Assembly (NCBI RefSeq): GCF_003076475.1
Contig: NZ_CP020919.1
Location: 3,472,001 to 3,536,000 of the forward strand
Direction of reading: 5' to 3'
From: Flavobacterium kingsejongi
GTDB taxonomy: Bacteria; Bacteroidota; Bacteroidia; Flavobacteriales; Flavobacteriaceae
DNA length: 64,000 bases
Of this stretch, positions 46,519 to 54,814 are shown piece after piece. The notes below the pieces were generated by a model, which worked only from the letters and a program-made list of their open reading frames with translations, was not told where the DNA came from and did no database searches. The first letter of the stretch is position 1; every line of letters starts with the position of its first letter. Position numbers and translations under genes: made by a program.

Positions 46519-46821
46519 CTTTTACTATTTTTTCCTTATCGACAGCACTCTTAATTCCTTTTCATTGCTATGTTTTTTCAAGGCAATTGAACCCCAAAAG
46601 CATTATTTGTAATCAGGATTTATATCATTATTCTAGTTGTATACTGCTGTAACATTCAGGTGACTTTACGACTTATACCATACCGCACCGAAATCGATTA
46701 CCTACGATCTGCCACTTTTGAATTTGATGCAATAAAAGGCACCATGCAGATGCAACAGGATGGAAAAGTTTATAATTTACACGATAATGGAATTGGAACA
46801 CCTTTAAGAATCAACCTATGA
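46519..46821 (+). pseudogene. Probable remnant of a small envelope protein gene
   Basis: Between the hypothetical gene and the SMR gene, the frame ending at TGA 46819-46821 is open for 76 codons from 46591. It reads like a real protein end: a hydrophobic stretch with lipobox-like IIILVVYCC, then YRTEIDYLRSATFEFD and MQMQQDGKVYNLHDNGIGTP. It has no start codon after the in-frame TGA at 46588-46590. The in-frame ATG at 46570 is cut off after six codons by that TGA. A lost N-terminus or single nonsense mutation is likely. The stop overlaps the SMR start (ATGA). Confidence 0.45.
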
Positions 46822-47150
46822 AAAGTTACCTGTTTTTGTTTTTAGCGATTATTTTTGAAATTATTGCTATTACAGCCCTGAAATATTCCGAGCAATTTTC
46901 GAAAGTCATACCTTCCATCATTACTGTCCTCGGCTATGCTGTGGCTTTTTATTGCCTGAGCATTACCTTAAAAACGGTTCCGGTAGGAATTGCTTATGCG
47001 ATATGGTCGGGTGTGGGAATTGTAATGATTACCCTGATCGGTATTGTTGCCTTTAAGCAGATTCCTGATCTTCCGGCAATCCTGGGACTATTACTCATCA
47101 TTGCTGGTGTAATTATTGTAAATGTATTTTCTAAAACTGCAGGACACTAA
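46818..47150 (+). CDS. SMR family multidrug/guanidinium exporter
   Basis: 110 residues with four hydrophobic helices, the standard SMR size. The essential membrane Glu14 is present (FLFLAIIFEIIAITALKYSE), as are the helix-2/3 motifs VPVGIAYAIWSGVGIVMITLIG with the conserved W and GG-like packing positions. These dimeric transporters exchange protons for cationic compounds or guanidinium. Only one subunit gene is present, so a homodimer of EmrE type is expected. The start overlaps the remnant's stop by 3 bases. Confidence 0.92.
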   Translation: MKSYLFLFLAIIFEIIAITALKYSEQFSKVIPSIITVLGYAVAFYCLSITLKTVPVGIAYAIWSGVGIVMITLIGIVAFKQIPDLPAILGLLLIIAGVIIVNVFSKTAGH

Positions 47151-47193
47151 ACCTGTATATCCTGAAACCTGTATCACTATTAATTCTTTTATC

Positions 47194-47766
47194 ATGTCAA
47201 AATCACTGAACGAACTTACTAAAGAAGAGATTGCGCAATTATTTCCGGTTGTTTTAAGCCCTTATGATACGCGTTGGCCGGAACTTTTTGAATTGGAAAA
47301 GTGCATCATACTGGAGACACTGGAAAATACGGCTTTGCGAATTGAGCATTTCGGGAGTACTGCCATCCCCGGGCTTACCGCTAAAGACACCATCGACTTA
47401 CTAATAGAAATTCCAGAAGATGAAAGCCTGCATGCCGATATCATTGAAAAAATGAAGCCGTTAGGTTATGAATTCATGTGGCAAACGGATGCCAATCCAC
47501 CCTATATGGTATTTGCCAAAGGCTATAATACCGCTAAAAAAGAACAGACCTACCATATCCACATGGGCCCGGGAAATCATTCGCTCTGGGATCGTTTGTA
47601 TTTCAGGGACTACCTTAGAGAGAACCCGGATCATGCTACTGCATATGAAACCCTAAAATTACAATTGGCAAAACAATATGAGTTTGACCGCGTAGGCTAT
47701 CGGATTGCCAAAACTGAATTTGTCACCCGTATCACTGCACAGGCCAAAGCATATTATACTACCTGA
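47194..47766 (+). CDS. GrpB family protein (nucleotidyltransferase fold)
   Basis: 190 residues from the ATG at 47194 (MSKSLNELTKEE). An in-frame ATG at 47122 lies inside the SMR gene and would add 24 unlike residues, so it is not used. The family signature is VLSPYDTRWPELFELEKCII, RIEHFGSTAIPGLTAKDTIDLLIEI, and YHIHMGPGNHSLWDRLYFRDYLR. GSTAxPG and the D-x-D-like KDTIDLLIE are the nucleotidyltransferase residues. Some relatives are linked to CoaE or glutamate-rich antibiotic loci, but the function here is unknown. Confidence 0.88.
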   Translation: MSKSLNELTKEEIAQLFPVVLSPYDTRWPELFELEKCIILETLENTALRIEHFGSTAIPGLTAKDTIDLLIEIPEDESLHADIIEKMKPLGYEFMWQTDANPPYMVFAKGYNTAKKEQTYHIHMGPGNHSLWDRLYFRDYLRENPDHATAYETLKLQLAKQYEFDRVGYRIAKTEFVTRITAQAKAYYTT

Positions 47767-47781
47767 ATTTCATTATCATCT

Positions 47782-48318
47782 ATGATCGATTTTACGACGC
47801 TCTGTTATCTGGAAACAGGCAATCTACGCCAGCAAAAAGCTTTTCGTGTATTGACCGATCATACGATACTGGATTGCATATCCGATTTCGATCCGTTACT
47901 CGTTGGCACTATTCCCATTGCTATCGACCTGCCGTCCAGTGACCTGGATATCATCTGCTGCTGGACGGACAAAATTGCGTTCCGGAATGTGCTGATTGCT
48001 GCTTTTAGCCATCACGAAAAATTTAGGGCTACTGAAACGATTATTGCCGAGATACCAACTGTATTGTGTCATTTTATACTGGACAGTTTCGAGATTGAAA
48101 TCTTTGGGCAACCACTTCCCACACGGAAACAGTCGGGATACCGCCACATGCTCATTGAACACCGACTGCTCGAACAAAAAGGATCTGGTTTCAGACAGCA
48201 GGTTGTGGCCTTAAAAGCAAAAGGCCATAAAACCGAACCTGCATTTGCCTTGCTCCTGGGGCTTCTCGGAGACCCATACGCTGCACTCTTAGAATATTCG
48301 TTTCCGGAAAGCCCTTAA
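47782..48318 (+). CDS. DUF4269 family nucleotidyltransferase-like protein
   Basis: 178 residues. The sequence opens YLETGNLRQQKAFRVLTDH and contains LVGTIPIAIDLPSSDLDIICCW, a GS-like plus DxD pattern of the nucleotidyltransferase superfamily, matching DUF4269. It follows the GrpB gene, another protein of the same broad fold, by 15 bases. The pair with the SMR exporter may be one transcript. Substrate unknown. Its 3' end overlaps the amino acid permease stop on the opposite strand. Confidence 0.82.
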   Translation: MIDFTTLCYLETGNLRQQKAFRVLTDHTILDCISDFDPLLVGTIPIAIDLPSSDLDIICCWTDKIAFRNVLIAAFSHHEKFRATETIIAEIPTVLCHFILDSFEIEIFGQPLPTRKQSGYRHMLIEHRLLEQKGSGFRQQVVALKAKGHKTEPAFALLLGLLGDPYAALLEYSFPESP

Positions 48319-49784
48319 AGACTTTCTTCTTCGGATTTTCCTTTTTTAAGCTTTTTGCGTAGTACGCTGTTTTTCTTTCCGTAGACATAATAAATCAGCA
48401 AGCCAATAGCGAGCCATACAAAAAGGCGCAACCAGGTTTCCCAACGCATAAAAACCATCATTCCCAGGCAGGTCAGTATACCCAAAATCGGAATTAACGG
48501 CACCCACGGCACTCTAAAAGGCCTTGGTGTATCGGGATTGGTTTTTCGGAGGATCAGTATCCCCACACAAACCATCAAAAACGCGAGTAATGTTCCGATA
48601 CTGGTCATTTCTCCCACGACATGAATGGGGAGAAAAGCGGCAAACAGCGAGATAAAGGCACAAAGCAGGACATTGGATTTCCAGGGTGTCCTGAATTTGG
48701 GATGCACTTCTGAAAATACCTTAGGCAATAAACCATCCTTACTGATGGAATAAAACATACGGGATTGTGCCATGAGGTCAATCAATATTACAGAAGTATA
48801 ACCGATTAATATGGCGAGTATAATGGCCTGGCTCAACCAGGCATAAGGCGTTTTTTCTATTGCAATTGCCACTGGTGCACCGCTTCCGGCGAATTCTTTA
48901 TAATTGGCCAACCCGGTCATCACATGTCCGAATAATCCAAAAAGTATCGTACAAACGATCAGGGATCCTAAAATTCCAATCGGTAAATCCCTTGATGGTT
49001 TTTTGGTTTCCTGTGCAGAAGCTGCTACTGCATCAAAGCCGATAAAGACAAAAAATACCAATCCGGCACCACGTAATATCCCACTCCATCCATAATGCCC
49101 AAATTCACCTGTATTTTCAGGAATATAAGGCTGATAATTCGCAGGATCGATGTAATTCCATCCCAGGGCTATAAACACCAGCACTACGCCTACTTTTAAG
49201 AATACGATAAAAGCATTGACCATCGCCGATCCCTTGGTACCCCGGATCAGGATCAGGGACATCAGCACAACGATTAGTGCTCCTGGTATATTAACCCAGC
49301 CACTTACTACAGAGCCATCGGCCAGTGTAGCAGACTCAAAAGGGGAAAGTGTAAGCTGCGGGGGCAGGTAAATGTGCATGGAACTTAAAAACCGGGTCAG
49401 GTATTGGGACCAGCTAATGGCTACCGTAGCACAGCCTACAGAATACTCCAAAACAAGATCCCAGCCTACAATCCAGGCAAAGAGTTCGCCCATAGTGGCA
49501 TAAGAATAAGTATATGCACTTCCGGAAACCGGAATCATAGAGGCAAATTCAGCATAACATAAAGCCGCGAATCCGCAGCCCAAAGCGGCAATTAAAAAGG
49601 AGATGGTAACGGCAGGCCCGGAGTATTCCGCTGCAGCCAATCCGGTAATGGAAAATAAACCGGCACCGAGGGTCAGTCCAACACCAATCAGGATCAGATG
49701 CATGGGGCCCAATGTCCTTTTTAGGGAATTCGCGTTGGTCTCATTAGCTTCTATGGTAATCTGTTCTATCGATTTCTTCAGCAT
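48315..49784 (-). CDS. Amino acid permease (APC superfamily, cationic amino acid transporter type)
   Basis: 489 residues from the ATG at 49784 (MLKKSIEQITIEAN); an upstream in-frame ATG (49823) would add 13 residues not typical of the family. About 12-14 helices are visible. Family motifs include LIGVGLTLGAGLFSITG in helix 1, CYAEFASMIPVSGSAYTYSYATMGE and FFVFIGFDAVAASAQETKKPSRDLPIGI. It likely imports amino acids by proton or cation coupling. Substrate preference cannot be read from sequence. Confidence 0.9.
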   Translation of the reverse strand: MLKKSIEQITIEANETNANSLKRTLGPMHLILIGVGLTLGAGLFSITGLAAAEYSGPAVTISFLIAALGCGFAALCYAEFASMIPVSGSAYTYSYATMGELFAWIVGWDLVLEYSVGCATVAISWSQYLTRFLSSMHIYLPPQLTLSPFESATLADGSVVSGWVNIPGALIVVLMSLILIRGTKGSAMVNAFIVFLKVGVVLVFIALGWNYIDPANYQPYIPENTGEFGHYGWSGILRGAGLVFFVFIGFDAVAASAQETKKPSRDLPIGILGSLIVCTILFGLFGHVMTGLANYKEFAGSGAPVAIAIEKTPYAWLSQAIILAILIGYTSVILIDLMAQSRMFYSISKDGLLPKVFSEVHPKFRTPWKSNVLLCAFISLFAAFLPIHVVGEMTSIGTLLAFLMVCVGILILRKTNPDTPRPFRVPWVPLIPILGILTCLGMMVFMRWETWLRLFVWLAIGLLIYYVYGKKNSVLRKKLKKGKSEEESL

Positions 49785-50047
49785 GGCTCTTCTTAAGTTT
49801 GGATGCAAAATTATGAAATACATGCGCTGTTTGTGCTACGTGCTGAATTTCTGCGGATTATTAGCCGAAAAACGATGTTTTTTTTCGTAATCGTAATTTA
49901 TTGCGCTTTTCCTATCTTATTTTTCAGCATCGCTTTTACGTTTCGTCAGAAATGTCGTATTCACTGTAATTCCGGAGGTTGTGGTCCATTCTGATTTTAT
50001 CTGATTTTAGTGTTTCATTGTTCATTTTTTCTCAATAATTTAGCCGC

Positions 50048-50812
50048 ATGATAAAAATTAGTATTATTGGTTCCGGGAATGTAGCCCAACACCTTATACA
50101 GGCATTCGCCAAAAGTACGCAGGTTACTGTAGTACAGGTCCTGGCCCGAAACCGAAGTGCTATTGCCCAACTGATTGAAGCCTCAAAAATCATCAGTGAT
50201 TATAAGCTTCTTGTAAAAGCCGACCTTTATATTATAGCTGTTTCGGACGATGCTATAGCAGCTGTATCCGAGCAATTGCCTTTCAAAAATGAATATGTAG
50301 TGCATACCTCGGGTAGTATTCCCCTGGAAGCCCTGTCGGATAATAACCGTAAAGGAGTATTTTATCCCTTGCAGACATTTACCAAAGGCAAAGAAGTCAA
50401 TTTTAGGACAATTCCACTGTGCCTGGAAAGCCAGTTTATTTATGATTACGACCTGCTAAAACGCGTTGGAAATGCCATCTCGGACAAACTATACACCATC
50501 GGTTCAGAACAACGCAAAGCCCTGCATGTGGCTGCGGTATTTGTCAACAACTTCACCAATCACATGTATAGTATAGCAGCGGCTATTTGTGAAGAAAACC
50601 GGATTTCTTTTGACATCATGAAACCTTTATTGCAAGAAACAGCAGAGAAAGCGCTATTGCTTTCCCCGGAAGCCGCACAAACGGGTCCTGCAATACGCCA
50701 TGACCAAACCACCATAGAACAGCATCTTTCTTTTCTCGAAGTACCGCTTCAACGGGAAATCTATCAATTAATTACAAAATCCATACAAGACAACAATGGC
50801 ACGAAATTATAA
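50048..50812 (+). CDS. DUF2520 Rossmann-fold protein (NADP-dependent oxidoreductase-like)
   Basis: 254 residues. An N-terminal Rossmann fold (KISIIGSGNVAQHLIQAF) resembles pyrroline-5-carboxylate reductase and F420-type enzymes. The C-terminal DUF2520 domain shows HVAAVFVNNFTNHMYSIAAAI and LLSPEAAQTGPAIRHDQTTIEQHL. The role is unknown. Its 3' end overlaps the KdsC-like phosphatase gene by 17 bases, so translational coupling is likely. First gene of an apparent five-gene operon. Confidence 0.88.
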   Translation: MIKISIIGSGNVAQHLIQAFAKSTQVTVVQVLARNRSAIAQLIEASKIISDYKLLVKADLYIIAVSDDAIAAVSEQLPFKNEYVVHTSGSIPLEALSDNNRKGVFYPLQTFTKGKEVNFRTIPLCLESQFIYDYDLLKRVGNAISDKLYTIGSEQRKALHVAAVFVNNFTNHMYSIAAAICEENRISFDIMKPLLQETAEKALLLSPEAAQTGPAIRHDQTTIEQHLSFLEVPLQREIYQLITKSIQDNNGTKL

Positions 50813-51323
50813 AGAAATAATGAATGACATTACCACCTTTATCTTTGATGTAGATGGTGTGCTTACCGATAGTTCGGTTCATATTACCTCAACTGGAGAA
50901 ATGCTCCGTATCATGAATATCCGTGATGGATATGCTATGAAAGCCGCTGTAGAAAGTGGTTATAACGTATGTATCATTTCGGGTGGCAGCAATGAGGGTG
51001 TACGCGTACGCCTTCGCAATTTAGGACTGACCGATATTTACCTCGCAGCTCCGGATAAAGTAGAAACATTCAAGGAATACACCGATGTATATGGTATACA
51101 ACCTGAGCAGGTACTTTATATGGGCGATGATATTCCGGATTACCACGTGATGCAGTTGGTTGGGCTTCCTACCTGCCCGCAGGATGCCAGCCCGGAAATC
51201 AAGGAAATCAGTGCCTATATCTCCCACAAAAATGGTGGTACAGGCTGTGTACGCGATGTAATCGAGCAGGTCATGAAAGTCCAGGGAAAATGGATGGAAC
51301 ATTTCAACGCACAATACGATTAA
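50796..51323 (+). CDS. KdsC-like HAD phosphatase (3-deoxy-D-manno-octulosonate 8-phosphate phosphatase family)
   Basis: 175 residues. The C0-type HAD motifs are visible: motif I FDVDGVLTDSS (Asp17 and Asp19 region), motif II CIISGGSN, Lys in APDKVETFKEY, and motif III YMGDDIPDYHVM. The absence of a cap domain fits KdsC, which makes Kdo for lipopolysaccharide. Kdo synthesis genes are not adjacent, so a related sugar phosphatase is possible. Overlaps the DUF2520 gene. Confidence 0.88.
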   Translation: MARNYKEIMNDITTFIFDVDGVLTDSSVHITSTGEMLRIMNIRDGYAMKAAVESGYNVCIISGGSNEGVRVRLRNLGLTDIYLAAPDKVETFKEYTDVYGIQPEQVLYMGDDIPDYHVMQLVGLPTCPQDASPEIKEISAYISHKNGGTGCVRDVIEQVMKVQGKWMEHFNAQYD

Positions 51324-51361
51324 ATCCCTGTTTTGCTAAATTCTTCAAATCAACTGTATTT

Positions 51362-52288
51362 ATGAAATTCCTTCGTCTCATACGTTACCAAAATTTATTG
51401 CTGCTGGCTTTTATGCAGCTTATTTTTCGATTTGGCTTTTTAAAATTCCAAAATGTACCACTGGCACTGGCCGACTGGCAATTTGGTTTACTGGTACTGG
51501 CAACTGTATGCATTGCAGCCGGGGGTTATATCATCAACGCTGTATATGACCGGGAAACTGATACCATTAACAGGCCGGAATCCTTTATGATAGGTCGTGA
51601 CCTCTCTGAAAGTGCAGCTTACAACTGGTATGCAGCCTTTAATATTATAGGTGTTGGTGCTGGATTTTATTTATCCAATGTTATCGAAAAACCCAGCTTT
51701 GCGGCTATTTTTATTGTAATCTCAGGGACACTTTATATGTACTCGGCAGCGATGAAGCAAAGTTTGTTGATCGGGAATAGTATCGTAGCTTTATTATTGG
51801 CATTCAGCATCCTGATTATTGGTGTTTTTGATCTTTTCCCAGCGATTACATTGGATAATAAAGGGAATATGGCAACCCTGTTTGGTATCCTGATTGATTA
51901 TAGTGTCTTTGCTTTTATCCTTAATTTCATCCGTGAAATCGTAAAGGATCTGGAAGATATTAATGGAGATTACAATGCCGGAATGAGTACCCTTCCAATT
52001 GTCCTGGGTGTTTCAAGAACTGTAAAACTGGTATTTGCCCTGAGCCTGATACCAATTGGGCTTATTATTTATTATATCAATCAGTACCTTTACAGCAGTG
52101 ACCTGATCTGGGCCTCTGCCTATGGTATGTTATGTATCCTCGCACCCTTGTTATACGTCTCTGTAAAACTTTGGCCAGCCAAAACGCAACAGGAATTCCA
52201 CCATATCAGCAGCATCCTGAAACTGATCTTACTATTTGGTATTATTTCCATTGCGGTTATTACTTTTAATATAAAATACAATGCTTAG
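51362..52288 (+). CDS. UbiA-family prenyltransferase (geranylgeranylglycerol-phosphate type)
   Basis: 308 residues from the ATG at 51362 (MKFLRLIRYQNLLLLA); an upstream in-frame ATG at 51290 lies inside the phosphatase gene. Eight or nine hydrophobic helices are seen. The first aspartate-rich motif is GYIINAVYDRETDTINRPE (NxxxDxxxD), and the second is FIREIVKDLEDINGDYNAG (DxxxD). Such enzymes attach a prenyl chain to an acceptor. Flavobacterial members are usually named geranylgeranylglycerol-phosphate geranylgeranyltransferase, but the true acceptor is unproved. The 3' end overlaps the maf start by eight bases. Confidence 0.88.
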   Translation: MKFLRLIRYQNLLLLAFMQLIFRFGFLKFQNVPLALADWQFGLLVLATVCIAAGGYIINAVYDRETDTINRPESFMIGRDLSESAAYNWYAAFNIIGVGAGFYLSNVIEKPSFAAIFIVISGTLYMYSAAMKQSLLIGNSIVALLLAFSILIIGVFDLFPAITLDNKGNMATLFGILIDYSVFAFILNFIREIVKDLEDINGDYNAGMSTLPIVLGVSRTVKLVFALSLIPIGLIIYYINQYLYSSDLIWASAYGMLCILAPLLYVSVKLWPAKTQQEFHHISSILKLILLFGIISIAVITFNIKYNA

Positions 52289-52868
52289 AACCCTGTTACA
52301 AGATCACAACGTTATATTAGCTTCGGGATCACCCCGGCGCCAGGAATTTCTACGAAATCTGGATATCGATTTTGAAATCCGCCTCAAAGAGGTTGAAGAG
52401 ATTTATCCCGATCACCTGCAGGGCGCAGCCATCACCGATTTTCTTGCGGTGCTTAAAGCAGATGCCTTTGAAGGAAAGCTTACCGAAACAGATATCCTGA
52501 TTACCAGCGACACTATTGTATGGCATAATAATACGGCATTGGGAAAACCGAAGGATACTGAAGATGCTTTTCGTATCTTACAATCGTTATCCGGAACTAC
52601 ACACGAGGTGATTTCATCGGTATGCCTCCGCTCGGCCAGCCGTTCTGTCGTATTCCATGAAATCACTAAAGTTTCCTTTGCCCCGTTGCCCGAAGATTCC
52701 ATTCGCTATTATATCGACAACTACAAGCCTTTCGATAAAGCAGGAGCCTATGGCATACAGGAATGGATCGGACTGACCGGTATCACTAAAATTGAAGGAT
52801 CGTATACGAATGTCGTAGGCCTTCCCGTGCAGAGAGTGTATGAAGAATTACTGAAGTTTATAAAATAA
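52281..52868 (+). CDS. maf: Maf family nucleotide pyrophosphatase
   Basis: 195 residues. It begins LASGSPRRQEFLRNL, the Maf signature, with the middle DILITSDTIVWHNN (catalytic Asp) and LGKPKDTEDAFRILQSLSGTTHEVISS. Maf proteins hydrolyse dTTP, UTP or modified nucleotides and are linked to septum inhibition in some bacteria. It starts inside the UbiA gene and is followed at once by the MscS-like gene. Confidence 0.93.
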   Translation: MLRTLLQDHNVILASGSPRRQEFLRNLDIDFEIRLKEVEEIYPDHLQGAAITDFLAVLKADAFEGKLTETDILITSDTIVWHNNTALGKPKDTEDAFRILQSLSGTTHEVISSVCLRSASRSVVFHEITKVSFAPLPEDSIRYYIDNYKPFDKAGAYGIQEWIGLTGITKIEGSYTNVVGLPVQRVYEELLKFIK

Positions 52869-52874
52869 GTGATT

Positions 52875-53399
52875 ATGTTTAACGAATATTACAAGGAAAT
52901 CATTAGCACTATCATCGTCATCGTGGTATTGCTGCTATTACGCGTCTTTACGAGTTCTGTGGTAAAAAGCTACGCAAAAGTAACAGAGATCAATGACCAC
53001 CGCACCCATTTAATGGTGAAGTACATCAATATTTTTGTACAGGTACTGGCCCTAATTTCCCTGTTTACAATCTGGGGTGTCAAAGCCAACCAGATTTATG
53101 TGGTACTCTCCTCTGCCTTTGCAGTAATTGGCGTTGCACTTTTTGCACAATGGTCCATCCTTAGTAATATTACCGCAGGTGTAATCTTATTCTTTTCCTT
53201 TCCCTTTAAGATCGGTGATATCATCAAGATCCATGATAAAGATTTTCCGATTCAGGGCGAAATTTATGATATCCGCGCCTTTCATGTGTACATGAGAACG
53301 GCAGAAGGGGAATTCCTTACGTATCCGAACAATTTGCTGTTGCAAAAAGGGATCACAATCGTAACCATGCAGTCCGACGTACGCGAATTCACGGATTAA
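52875..53399 (+). CDS. Small mechanosensitive ion channel (MscS-like)
   Basis: 174 residues from ATG 52875; a GTG at 52869 lies immediately after the maf stop and would add only two residues. Three helices are visible: ISTIIVIVVLLLLRVF, YINIFVQVLALISLF and the pore-lining segment AFAVIGVALFAQWSILSNITAGV. The beta domain ILFFSFPFKIGDIIKI follows. It lacks the large C-terminal cage of full MscS, so it is a minimal channel. Last gene of the DUF2520-KdsC-UbiA-Maf operon. Confidence 0.85.
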   Translation: MFNEYYKEIISTIIVIVVLLLLRVFTSSVVKSYAKVTEINDHRTHLMVKYINIFVQVLALISLFTIWGVKANQIYVVLSSAFAVIGVALFAQWSILSNITAGVILFFSFPFKIGDIIKIHDKDFPIQGEIYDIRAFHVYMRTAEGEFLTYPNNLLLQKGITIVTMQSDVREFTD

Positions 53400-53501
53400 T
53401 CCATCATTCATTTCTTAAAAAAAATAAATTAGTATTCTTTCTGGATTTTATATAATTACATTTATATAACTAACGCTTTTTTTTAGCAAACCCGACTGAA
53501 T

Positions 53502-54701
53502 ATGGAGAAAACTACTACTCAATTCCCTTTTTATGCCCGACTGGCATTCGTACTTATTTCATTAATTGCCATATTTTTTGTGCTTTCCTTAGCCCGGGGA
53601 ATTGTTGTTCCTGTGCTCATGGCACTTTTGTTTTCCATACTGTTGCGCCCGGTTGCCAATTTCCTGCATACCAAATTACGCTTCCCTAATGTACTTGCTT
53701 CGCTTTTTAGTGTGGTCATGATGATTATTGTTGTGGCCAGCATTTTATTCTTTATTTCATGGGAAATCAGTGATTTTACAAAAGACTGGGACACCATCCA
53801 GAAAAACCTGAGCATCCACGGAAATAACATCCAAACCTATGTGCGGGAAAAATTCAATGTAACGGAAACGGAACAAAAGGAATACCTGAATAATGCCACA
53901 CAAAACTCACTCGAAAGCGGTAAAAAGATTGTAGGAACCACCCTGATGTCTTTTACCGATACCATCATGAGCTCGACCCTGGTTCCGGTATATACTTTCC
54001 TGTTTTTATTGTACCGCACCCATTTTCTAAAATTCCTTCATAAACTCGTTAGCGATAAAAATCGCGCTACCCTCCAAGCCATCTTGTGCCAGGTAAAAGT
54101 GGCAGTTCAGAGTTACCTTGTGGGACTTATTACCCAAATGGTCACCGTATCTACCCTAACAGCCATAGGCCTCACCATCGTTGGAGTCGATTATGCGATC
54201 CTTTTAGGCGTAATTACAGGCTTGCTGAACCTAATCCCTTACATTGGTATTTTGGTAGCCTGCCTCATTAGTATTTTTGCCACCTTAACCGGATCACCGG
54301 ATCTCTCGCTGATTTTAGGCGTTATCATAGTAACCATTGTAGTCCAATTGATCGACAATAATATATTGGTGCCAATTGTCGTAAGTTCCAAAGTAGAAAT
54401 TAATGCCTTTGTCTCCATTGTCGGAATTATTATTGGTGGTAATCTGGGCGGTATTGCAGGGATGTTCCTGGCCATTCCGCTTATTGCGATCTTAAAAGTA
54501 ATATTTGACCGTATTCCCAGCCTGGAGCCCTGGGGCTATCTTATGGGAGATGATTTGCCCAAGACATTCGAATGGCAGAAAATCAAACTTCCTTTGTATG
54601 GTACCAGCACTACTACAGTGAGTACCGTAATCGCCCCACCGGTTTTCACCGATACAACACTGCCGGAAAAACCGGAAGAACCTGAAAATAAAAAAGAATA
54701 A
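53502..54701 (+). CDS. AI-2E family transporter
   Basis: 399 residues with seven or eight helices. Key family stretches are LARGIVVPVLMALLFSILLRPVANFL near the N-terminus and GVDYAILLGVITGLLNLIPYIGILVACLIS, DNNILVPIVVSSKVEINAFVSIVG and AGMFLAIPLIAILKVIFDRI near the C-terminus. Members export or import small molecules; few are true autoinducer-2 exporters. The C-terminal ~60 residues are soluble and Pro/Glu-rich (LPEKPEEPENKKE). Confidence 0.9.
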   Translation: MEKTTTQFPFYARLAFVLISLIAIFFVLSLARGIVVPVLMALLFSILLRPVANFLHTKLRFPNVLASLFSVVMMIIVVASILFFISWEISDFTKDWDTIQKNLSIHGNNIQTYVREKFNVTETEQKEYLNNATQNSLESGKKIVGTTLMSFTDTIMSSTLVPVYTFLFLLYRTHFLKFLHKLVSDKNRATLQAILCQVKVAVQSYLVGLITQMVTVSTLTAIGLTIVGVDYAILLGVITGLLNLIPYIGILVACLISIFATLTGSPDLSLILGVIIVTIVVQLIDNNILVPIVVSSKVEINAFVSIVGIIIGGNLGGIAGMFLAIPLIAILKVIFDRIPSLEPWGYLMGDDLPKTFEWQKIKLPLYGTSTTTVSTVIAPPVFTDTTLPEKPEEPENKKE

Positions 54702-54707
54702 AATACC

Positions 54708-54746
54708 AACAGCCGTTTTTGTCAAACAGAAACGGCTGTTCTATTT
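54708..54746 (+). terminator. Terminator after AI-2E transporter gene
   Basis: Perfect 11-base stem AACAGCCGTTT (54708-54718) / AAACGGCTGTT (54730-54740) followed by CTATTTG; the T-run is weak. Confidence 0.7.
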
Positions 54747-54814
54747 GCAATGGAATCTGAAATCGTTTTATTTAATTATTATCTTTGAAACAATTCCGAT
54801 TAAAAAAAATTATA

